Origin: Polydactylus sextarius | Taxonomy: Eukaryota > Chordata > Actinopteri > Polynemidae | Direction of reading: 5' to 3' | Assembly (NCBI GenBank): GCA_016801845.1 | Contig: CM028921.1 | Span: forward strand, 9,445,775 to 9,509,774 | Length of the DNA stretch: 64,000 nucleotides | Shown here: piece by piece, positions 49,401 to 61,755 of the stretch | How the letters are laid out: each line of letters opens with the position of its first letter | How positions within the stretch are numbered: position 1 is the stretch's first letter | Notes under the pieces: model-generated | Told to the model about the DNA's origin: nothing | What the model saw: only the letters and a program-made list of their open reading frames with translations | The model's database searches: none | Position numbers and translations under genes: made by a program

Positions 49401-52400
49401 TAAATTCCCAGACGAAACTCTGAATGAACTAGGTCAAGAGGTAACATGCAACCTCACACATGGACTCACCTGTCACAACAAAGATCAAAATGGGCGTGAG
49501 ATTTGTTATGACTACGAAATACGAGTCAAATGTTGTGATTTTTCACCCTGTACAACAACAACCAAAGGAACACCCTCTACAACAACAACCACAGGAACAC
49601 CCTCTACAACAACAACCACAGAAACATCCACTACTACAACAACAAAAAACAACAACAACTACAACAACCACAGAAACACCCACTACTACAACAACAGGAA
49701 CACCCTCTACCACTACTACAACAATAGAAACACCCTCTACCACTACAACAACAACCACAGTGACACCCTCTACAACAACAACAACCCCAGGAACACCCTC
49801 TACAACAACCACAGAAACACCCACTACTACAACCCCAGGAACACCCTCTACAACAACCACTTCCCACCCACCACTTTGCAATATTTGTAAATGGTCCAAC
49901 TGGACAAACAACAACTACCCTGATCCTAACCCAGATGGTGGAGATAATGAACCCATTGACAAAATCCTTGATTTTGAACATTGTAAACCTCTGGAAATTC
50001 AATGTAGAGCAAATAAATTCCCAGACGAAACTCTGAATGAACTAGGTCAAGAGGTAACATGCAACCTCACAGATGGACTCACCTGTCACAACAAAGATCA
50101 AAATGGGCGTGAGATTTGTAATGACTATGAAATACGAGTAAAATGTTGTAAATTTTCACCGTGTCCAACAACAACCACAGGAACACAGGAACACCCTCTA
50201 CAACAACCACAGAAACACCCACTACTACAACAACAACCACACCCTCTACCACTACTACAACAACCACAGTGACACCCCTCAACAACAACAACAACCACAG
50301 AAACACCCAGGAACACCCTCTACAACAACCACAGAAACACCCACTACTACAACCCCAGGAACACCCTCTACAACAACCACTTCCCACCCACCACTTTGCA
50401 ATATTTGTAAATGGTCCAACTGGACAAACAACAACTACCCTGATCCTAACCCAGATGGTGGAGATAATGAACCCATTGACAAAATCCTTGATTTTGAACA
50501 TTGTAAACCTCTGGAAATTCAATGTAGAGCAAATAAATTCCCAGACGAAACTCTGAATGAACTAGGTCAAGAGGTAACATGCAACCTCACACATGGACTC
50601 ACCTGTCACAACAAAAGATCAAAATGGGCGTGAGATTTGTTATGACTATGAAATACTGAGTGAAAATGTTGTAAATTTTTACCATGTCCAACAACTACAG
50701 AAACAACCTCTACCACAACAACAACAACCACAGTGACACCCCTACAACAACAACAAAACATCTAGGAACAAACAAAAAACACCCTACAACAACTACAACA
50801 ACCACAGAAACACCCACTACAACAACAACCTCAGGAACACCCTCTACAACAACCACTTCCCACCCACCACTTTGCAATATTTGTAAATGGTCCAACTGGA
50901 CAAACAACAACTACCCTGATCCTAACCCAGATGGTGGAGATAATGAACCCATTGACAAAATCCTTGGTTTTGAACATTGTAAACCTCTGGAAATTCAATG
51001 TAGAGCAAATAAATTCCCAGATGTAACTTTGAATGAACTAGGTCAAGAGGTAACTTGCAACCTCACACATGGACTCACCTGTCACAACAAAGATCAAAAT
51101 GGGCGTGAGATTTGTAATGACTATGAAATACGAGTAAAATGTTGTAAATTTTCACCCTGTACAACAACAACCACAGGAACACCCTCTACAACAACAACAG
51201 AAACACCCTCTACAACAACAACCACAGAAACATCCACTACTACAACAACAAAAACACCCTCAACAACTACAACAACCACAGAAACACCCACTACTACAAC
51301 AACAGGAACACCCTCTACCACTACTACAACAACAACAGAAACACCCTCTACCACTACAACAACAACCACAGTGACACCCTCTACAACAACAACAGGAACA
51401 CCCTCTACAACAACCACAGAAACACCCCCTCTACAACAACCCACAGGAACACCCTCTACAACAACCACTTCCCACCCACCACTTTGCAATATTTGTAAAT
51501 GGTCCAACTGGACAAACAACAACTACCCTGATCCTAACCCAGATGGTGGAGATAATGAACCCATTGACAAAATCCTTGATTTTGAACATTGTAAACCTCT
51601 GGAAATTCAATGTAGAGCAAATAAATTCCCAGACGAACTCTGAATGAACTAGGTCAAGAGGTAACATGCAACCTCACACATGGACTCACCTGTCACAACA
51701 ACAAAGATCAAAATGGGCGTGAGATTTGTAATGACTATGAAATACGAGTAAAATGTTGTAAATTTTCACCGTGTCCAACAACTACAGGAACACCCTCTAC
51801 AACAACTACAGAAACACCCACTACTACAACAACAGAAACACCCTCTACCACTACAACAACAACCACAGTGACACCCCCTACAACAACAACAACCCCAGGA
51901 ACACCCTCTACAACAACCACAGAAACACCCACTACTACAACCCCAGGAACACCCTCTACAACAACCACTTCCCACCCACCACTTTGCAATATTTGTAAAT
52001 GGTCCAACTGGACAAACAACAACTACCCTGATCCTAACCCAGATGGTGGAGATAATGAACCCATTGACAAAATCCTTGATTTTGAACATTGTAAACCTCT
52101 GGAAATTCAATGTAGAGCAAATAAATTCCCAGACGTAACTCTGAATGAACTAGGTCAAGAGGTAACATGCAACCTCATACATGGACTCATCTGTCACAAC
52201 AAAGATCAAAATGGGCGTGAGATTTGTTATGACTATGAAATACGAGTGAAATGTTGTAAATTTACACCGTGTCCAACAACTACAGGAACAACCTCTACCA
52301 CTACAACAACAACCACAGTGACACCCCCTACAACAACAACAACCCTAGGAACACCCTCTACAACAACAACAAAAACACCCACTACTACAACAACAGAAAC

Positions 52401-55400
52401 ACCCTCTACCACTACAACAACAACCACAGGTACACCCTCTACAACAACTACAGGAACAAGCTCTACAACAACAACCACAGAAACATCCACTACTACAACA
52501 ACAAAAACACCCTCAACAACTACAACAACCACAGAAACACCCACTACTACAACAACAGGAACACCCTCTACCACTACTACAACAACAGAAACACCCTCTA
52601 CCACTACAACAACAACCACAGTGACACCCCCTACAACAACAACAACCCCAGGAACACCCTCTACAACAACCACAGAAACACCCACTACTACAACCCCAGG
52701 AACACCCTCTACAACAACCACTTCCCACCCACCACTTTGCAATATTTGTAAATGGTCCAACTGGACAAACAACAACTACCCTGATCCTAACCCAGATGGT
52801 GGAGATAATGAACCCATTGACAAAATCCTTGATTTTGAACATTGTAAACCTCTGGAAATTCAATGTAGAGCAAATAAATTCCCAGATGTAACTTTGACTG
52901 AACTAGGTCAAGAGGTAACATGCAACCTCACACATGGACTCACCTGTCACAACAAAGACCAAAATGGGCGTGAGATTTGTAATGACTATGAAATACGAGT
53001 GAAATGTTGTAAATTTTTACACCGTGTCCAACAACAACCACAGAAACACCCTCTACAACAACCACAGAAACACCCACTACAACAACAACCACAGAAACAC
53101 CCACTACTACAACAACAGAAACACCCTCAACAACTACAACAACCACAGAAACACCCACTACAACAACAACAACAACAGAACACCCTCTACAAAACAACCC
53201 CTCTACAACAAGAACAGGAACACCCTCTAACCACTTCCCACCCACCACTTTGCAATATTTGTAAATGGTCCAACTGGACAAACAACAACTACCCTGATCC
53301 TAACCCAGATGGTGGAGATAATGAACCCATTGACAAAATCCTTGATTTTGAACATTGTAAACCTCTGGAAATTCAATGTAGAGCAAATAAATTCCCAGAC
53401 GTAACTCTGAATGAACTAGGTCAAGAGGTAACTTGCAACCTCACACATGGACTCACCTGTCACAACAAAGATCAAAATGGGCGTGAGATTTGTAATGACT
53501 ATGAAATACGAGTGAAATGTTGTAAATTTTTACCATGTCCAACAACTACAGAAACAACCTCTACAACAACCACAGAAACACCCACTACTACAACAACAGA
53601 AACATCCACTACTACAACAACAAAAACACCCTCAACAACTACAACAACCACAGTGACACCCCTACAACAACAACAACCCCAGAAACACCCTCTACAACAA
53701 CCACTTCCCACCCACCACTTTGCAATATTTGTAAATGGTCCAACTGGACAAACAACAACTACCCTGATCCTAACCCAGATGGTGGAGATAATGAACCCAT
53801 TGACAAAATCCTTGGTTTTGAACATTGTAAACCTCTGGAAATTCAATGTAGAGCAAATAAATTCCCAGATGTAACTCTGAATGAACTAGGTCAAGAGGTA
53901 ACTTGCAACCTCACACATGGACTCACCTGTCACAACAAAGATCAAAATGGGCGTGAGATTTGTAATGACTATGAAATACGAGTAAAATGTTGTAAATTTT
54001 CACCGTGTCCAACAACTACAGGAACAACCTCTACAAAACCCCCTGGAACACCCTCTACAACAACAACAAAAACACCCACTACTACAACAACAGAAACACC
54101 CTCTACCACTACAACAACAACCACAGGTACACCCTCTACAACAACTACAGAGAACAAGCTCTACAACAACAACCACAGAAACATCCACTACTACAACAAC
54201 AAAAACACCCTCAACAACTACAACAACCACAGAAACACCCACTACTACAACAACAGGAACACCCTCTACAACAACCACTTCCCAACCACCACTTTGCAAT
54301 ATTTGTAAATGGTCCAACTGGACAAACAACAACTACCCTGATCCTAACCCAGATGGTGGAGATAATGAACCCATTGACAAAATCCTTGATTTTGAACATT
54401 GTAAACCTCTGGAAATTCAATGTAGAGCAAATAAATTCCCAGACGAAACTCTGAATGAACTAGGTCAAGAGGTAACATGCAACCTCACACATGGACTCAT
54501 CTGTCACAACAAAGATCAAAATGGGCGTGAGATTTGTAATGACTATGAAATACGAGTGAAATGTTGTAAATTTACACCGTGTCCAACAACAACCACAGGC
54601 ACACCCTCTACAACAACTACAGGAACAAGCTCTACAACAACAACCACAGAAACATCCACTACTACAACAACAAAAACACCCTCAACGACTACAACAACCA
54701 CAGAAACACCCACTACTACAACAACAGGAACACCCTCTACAACAACCACTTCCCACCCACCACTTTGCAATATTTGTAAATGGTCCAACTGGACAAACAA
54801 CAACTACCCTGATCCTAACCCAGATGGTGGAGATAATGAACCCATTGACAAAATCCTTGATTTTGAACATTGTAAACCTCTGGAAATTCAATGTAGAGCA
54901 AATAAATTCCCAGACGTAACTCTGAATGAACTAGGTCAAGAGGTAACTTGCAACCTCACACATGGACTCACCTGTCACAACAAAGATCAAAATGGGCGTG
55001 AGATTTGTAATGACTATGAAATACGAGTGAAATGTTGTAAATTTACACCGTGTCCAACAACAACCACAGGCACACCCTCTACAACAACTACAGGAACAAG
55101 CTCTACAACAACAACCACAGAAACATCCACTACTACAACAACAAAAACACCCTCAACAACTACAACAACCACAGAAACACCCACTACTACAACAACAGGA
55201 ACACCCTCTACAACAACCACTTCCCACCCACCACTTTGCAATATTTGTAAATGGTCCAACTGGACAAACAACAACTACCCTGATCCTAACCCAGATGGTG
55301 GAGATAATGAACCCATTGACAAAATCCTTGGTTTTGAACATTGTAAACCTCTGGAAATTCAATGTAGAGCAAATAAATTCCCAGATGTAACTTTGAATGA

Positions 55401-56206
55401 ACTAGGTCAAGAGGTAACATGCAACCTCACAGATGGACTCACCTGTCACAACAAAGATCAAAATGGGCGTGAGATTTGTAATGACTATGAAACACGAGTA
55501 AAATGTTGTAAATTTTCACCGTGTCCAACAACTACAGGAACAACCTCTACAAAACCCCCTGGAACACCCTCTACAACAACCACAAAAACACCCACTACTA
55601 CAACAACAGAAACACCCTCTACCACTACAACAACAACCACAGGCACACCCTCTACAACAACTACAGGAACAAGCTCTACAACAATAACCACAGAAGCATC
55701 CACTACTACAACAACAAAAACACCCTCAACAACTACAACAACCACAGAAACACCCCATATAACAACAACAGTACCACCATATACAGTAACAACAACCATA
55801 GGTACACCCTCTACCACAACAACAACCACAGGAACACCTTCAACTATGACAGCCACAGAAGGAACCTCCACAACAACTGAAGGACCTATTACAAATGGAA
55901 AAACTACAACATCAGTGGTAACACATCCCCAGATTTTAAATACAACATCGCAAACCCCAGGGACAACCACTATGACAACAACCACGGAAACACCCACTAC
56001 AACAACAACAGCACCCTCTATAACAACCACAGAAACACCCAGTACAATAACAACAACAACTGGAACATTCCCTACAACAACTACAATCACAGAAACACCA
56101 TCTACAACAACAACAGAAACTTCCACCACTTCACCTTGTTCTTGCATGTACATGGATCAATTTTTTTCTCCTGGTAAGCAAGATGTTTTTTACTATTTAT
56201 ACTGAC

Positions 56207-56240
<34 letters not shown>

Positions 56241-59200
56241 GGTAGTATTACCACACTTGGCCTAATTCCATTCTGTTATTATTTTTCTTTACGTCATTTT
56301 GATTCCTTCATTTATTTTTGAAGTGCCTTGTATTTTTCCTGGACAGGTAGCTTCATGTACAATAAGATTGATGGAGCCGGCTGGTGTTTCAGTGCATACT
56401 GCGATTCAACATGCGGGGTTAAGATGATTGCATGTCATTCTACTACAACACCAGCATCTACCACCCCCACATCAAGCTCTCACACTCCAACAATTACACA
56501 ATCCACAGTGAAGCCTCCTGAAGACTGTTCAGATCTAAGACCACCTAGAAAGGTAATTGAGTTAATTAAGGTATTAAGGTATTAAGGTAATAGTTATATA
56601 GACATATACTGTACTACTAAATGAAAATTATGTCATTATATACTAACTTATTGACTTATTCATTCATGTGGCACTGGTGTCTTGATATTAATGATACAGT
56701 GTTAAGCACTGGACACTAACTAAAAAAAGGTTGAGTGCACACAGACAAATAATATACCAAAATGTGTGTCTTGACCGAACTTGGTATGCTATTGCTGTTC
56801 TCTACAGAATACTTGTTTTTTTACAATATAACTCACGAAAAACATTTTCCCATTGAAATAAAATGGGAAAATTCTTGACTTTCTCCAAGCATCTACAGCT
56901 CTGGCATACTTTAGCCTGGACATGCCATTCAAACTTTTTCATAGGTTTTGTAGTTTTGGATCAGACAGCGCACAGTGCACTGTCAGTGTTTAAGTAATTT
57001 TCTTGTTAAGAAAATTACTTAAACACTGAATAATACTTTAAGCAGTATGATGATGGAACTGAAATTTCTTATATCACCTTTACATAATGAAAATACTATA
57101 ACAACAACTCACATATCTACAAAAAGGTTCCTTGTTTTCCTGACTTTCATGAATTTTAGATGTATGCGTTTCAAAATTTGTATTGGTGCACCTGGGGGAC
57201 GTGTAAATCTGTACTGTCTTTACAGCATGGTGACACATGGAGTGACAGTAAGCAGAATAACTGCAGCATATCATCATGTGTTAATGGTTCATTAACCACA
57301 ACTATAACCCACAAGTGTGAAACCCCGATCAAACCTGTATGTGAAAACGGATTACAACCTGTTAAATTTGAAAAAGACTGCTGTTTTTACTATGAATGCC
57401 AGTGTAAGTTCAAATGAAAATTGTACCAGTAACTGCTGCACATATATAAACAAAATACAATCTGTCTGTCTGGCTATCAATATATCTATCTAACATCTAT
57501 GTCAATCAAATATTTGCAGGTGTTTGTGATGGCTGGGGCGATCCTCATTACTGGACATTTGATGGTCAATATTACAGCTTCCAGGAAAACTGCACATATG
57601 TCCTGGTTAAAGAAATCATTCCCAAATACAATCTTACCATTCTTATTGACAATGAAAACTGCGATGCCTCAGGAAAAGTAACCTGTGCTAAAGCCCTGAT
57701 TGTGTATTACAAAGACCATGAAATTATTCTTACACAGCAGAGGGTCCCAAAGACTGCAACCATGGTAATTACACCATACCAAGTATTTTAAATTATTGTA
57801 ATTATTTTATTATAAATTAGTAATAATGTATTTAATGATAATCTGAAGAAAATGTTTTGTGTCGTGTATTTCATTTGAAGAAACCTGACGCTTATTTACA
57901 CGTTGCAATTGTTTAGGTGTCCGTTAATGGAAACCAGATTAAACCACCCACCCATAACAAAGACTTTCACATCACAAGTACAAGAATTGAAATTATTTTG
58001 AGAATCCCAGCAATCAATGCAGTCATAATCTTCAAAGGACTTTCTTTCAAAGTTGAATTGCCATTTTCACTTTTCCACAACAACACAGAGGGACAGTGTG
58101 GTAAGCAATAATTAGTTTGATGTTAGAATTAATATGTTGTGGTCATATTATGATATATAAACGTATACCACCATATATGGCAACACATGAGCAGTGATAT
58201 CTTTCATATTAACATTTACTTTCACAAGGTTACTGCGACAATAACAAGACAAATGACTGCAGATTACCAAATGGACAGATTCATCCTTCATGCTCTGACA
58301 TGGCATATCACTGGAATGTATCGGTTATTTCTAAGCCATACTGTGAGAATGTGCCTCGCCCAACACCAACACCACCACCAACAGGAACCCCACCACCACC
58401 CTGTGAGCCTGACATCTGCAAAATCATCAAAAACAAGTAAGAATTTACAGAATAAATACATAAAACACTATATGTCACTTAATTCTGTAAAATCACACAC
58501 CCTACTTTCTGTCACTTGTACATGAAGGGTGTTTGAGAAATGCCACAAATGGATTTCACCAGAGCGCTTTTATGAGGCCTGTAAATATGATGTTTGCCAC
58601 ATGAAAAATACCACCATGGGTTGTTCCAGTCTGGAGAAGTACGCCTCATTATGTGGTGAAATGTCCATCTGTATAGACTGGAGAAACTCAACAAATGGAC
58701 AGTGTGGTAGGAAGGTTTTGTTTAAGTAGAAGCAAATAATGTTATTTTCAAATGAAACTGTACCTTGGTTGTTCATTTTCCCTTATACCTTTTATTTTTA
58801 CTGTAGATTATACATGTCCAGGAAATACAGTCTACAAACCTTGTGCACCAGAGTATGAAAGAACTTGTAATTCAAGGTAATCACCTGCTTTTATTCATAT
58901 AAAATCATACATGAATTTGGCTTATTACAGTGGCTTATTACCAACAAGGCTAAGTTTCCTCAGTCATGCTACAATTTCTAAGGCTGTCTTTAGGCCAAGC
59001 TAAGAGCAAATATCAATAAACATGCTCACACTGTGATTTCTAAACTGATTACAGGGGATCCTGACTGTGCCAAATATAATACAAATTAATCTAATAACTC
59101 AAAACCACAAATGTGAACTCTGGAGGAAAAATTAGTTGACCAGCAAAGTCTTTAGGATTCTTCCTCTAGGGACCATGAGTGTTTACACGCAATCAGTCAA

Positions 59201-61679
59201 ATAATTGTAGAGATATTTCAGCCAGGAACAATATGGAGGATTTACGTTGCTATCCTTAGAGACTTGCTATTAACATGACCCTTAAACATATGTACTTGGT
59301 GTCTGCATTTGTCACAGCTGCATTGTGCACATATTTGTCATTTCGTTTCTGAAATTATTGTTACATGTGTGTATGCTTTGTCTTTCTGTTTAGATACAAT
59401 GAAAAGTATGTAGATCCATGCCTGGGGGAAAAAAATAACCAGACCATAGATTGGAAAACAATGGTTGAGGGATGCTACTGCCCAGAGGGGAAGACTTTGT
59501 TCAGTCCAAAGTCTGACCTCTGTGTTGACTTTTGTAAGAACATTTTCTAAGCTGGATAACAATTTAATTCTTGGTGTGTGTATACATAAATGTGTGGCTA
59601 AACTTGTTTTTATTATTATTTTTATTTATTATTTAAGGTTGTGTGGGACCTCATGGTGAACCTAAAAAGGTAAATGCTACATTATACAAATAACTTTCAT
59701 TTTTCATTATAAGTTTATCGCTGTTATGACAACATTTATACTTCACTTATCAAACAGCCTGGTGATAAGTGGAAAAGCAACTGTCAACAGTGTGTTTGTG
59801 ATGAGAATACTGAGGGTGCTGAATGTACGGATGAACCATGTCCCACACCACAACCAATTAACTGCACCAAGGATGGTGAGGTGAAACGCAAAGATGGCTG
59901 CTGTGACGTATGTGGTGAGTGATTTAAGTTATAATGTTGTAATGTATGTATGTTTTAATAAAAACTGGGAGGTAACATCTAAAAATTTTGAAGCCTGACA
60001 CTATTAAGAACTAAGGGGAAATCTTGTTTAAATTTAAATAGCTCAAATACCTCTATAGAATAATCTGTTTATAATCTGTGTAATCTATTGTATCTATTGT
60101 TTGTAATCTTGATTTAATTTTATGTTGCACCCACGAACCCTGTAAATGTCTCACCTTTCAACCAACAGTATGTGATCAGATGACATGTAAATCACCACCA
60201 CTGTGCAAACTTGGATTTGAGAGGAAAATCACAGAGACAAACGATAGTTGCTGTCCTACGTACTCGTGTGGTAAGTTCTACATAAAGGTTGGATTTATAT
60301 TTACAGGATTAGTGTACAAAAGACTCATTAATAAGAATAAGACTTTGATATTGTCACAATTGTTTTTTTTATCTAGTACCAAGAAATGTCTGTGTCTTTA
60401 ATGATACTGAGTACAAGGTAAAAAATAATTACTGCATACATTTTAAAGCTGTACTAAAGACTACTTGTTTGTGTTAAAATGTTTTAAACTGTTTTATTGT
60501 TTACAGCCTGGTATGAAGTTTACTAAGGATCCATGTGAATCATGCATATGCACTGAAGAAAAGGAGTCTTCCAGCAGTCTGAATAAAATTAACTGTAGCG
60601 TGGAAACCTGTGTTCAAAATTGTCCAAAGGTACTTTTGCATGCAAAATTTTAAGTTTTATAATTTTTGATTTCTTTTTAAATTTTTGAATATTTAATTGT
60701 GAAATAACATTATATATTGTACAAAAATATAACTAAATATAAAAAATATAAAATATAAATATAAACATAACACAAATAGGGCAGCACAGCGGCACAGGAG
60801 TTAGCGCTGTTGCCTCACAGCAAGAAGGTCCTGGGTTCGACTCCCTGGGTCGAGCGCAGGGTTTTTCTGTATAGATTCTGCATGTTCTCCCCGTGTCTGC
60901 GTGAGTTTCCACTGCCAAAACCATGCAACATTGGGGATAGGTGAATTGAGCATACTAAATTGCCCCTAGGTATGGATGTGAGTGCAAATGGTTGTTTGTC
61001 TATATGTGGCCCTGCGATGAGCTGGCAACCATCCAGGGTGTACCCTGCCTTCGCCCGTAAGCAGCTCTGCAATCTAAATTACAGTCAATTTGTGTGGTTT
61101 GTGTTTGTATACATGGATATCTCATACATACATACATCTCTTCACATTGAAACTAAAACTAGTAGCTCAACACATGTTTTTGCAATTTAGATAAAACTAT
61201 CCTGATGGATGGAAATTCTGTAAATACTATTAGTCACTAATTACATATAAATTTTTTATACTATTTTTTTCAAATAGGGCCATGTCTATGAGGACCAACC
61301 TGGACAATGTTGTGGAAGATGTGTACAGACTCAATGTGTTGTGGAGAGACCAGGCTCCAATCCCATACTTATTGATGCAAGTAGAACATATTTGATATAA
61401 TTTATAAAATGGACATATCTGTAACCTTAAATTGTGTTATTAGTTGTAATTGTGTATGTTTACTTTCTGACTGTTTCTACCTTTTAACAGCCTTCTCAGT
61501 CATGGTCATCAGAAGACAATTGTACCAAGTATAATTGCACAAAGGAGAATGATAAGTTTGTGATCTCAGAAGAGAAAATTGTGTGTCCTAAATTTGATCC
61601 AAAGAACTGTGTCCCTGTGAGTATAATCCTGCCTTGAAAGGAGCATTAATTTTTATTTTGTTCATAACTTTTTCTACAC

Positions 61680-61755
<76 letters not shown>

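Noticed and set aside
46585..55500. Long minus-strand frames rich in VVVVEGVPVVVV and CCRGCSCGCC
   Set aside because: They are mirror readings of the Thr-coding ACA/ACC repeat and of CysD exons. They have no independent start, splice or family signal.
47048..55514. The regular repeat array as a CRISPR or satellite array
   Set aside because: Units are protein-coding CysD modules with Thr linkers inside a spliced mucin gene. Spacing and content do not fit CRISPR.
60815..61072. Minus-strand ORFs around 60733-61072
   Set aside because: They are readings of the tRNA-like SINE-type repeat. The tRNA-like head cannot form a complete functional tRNA gene.
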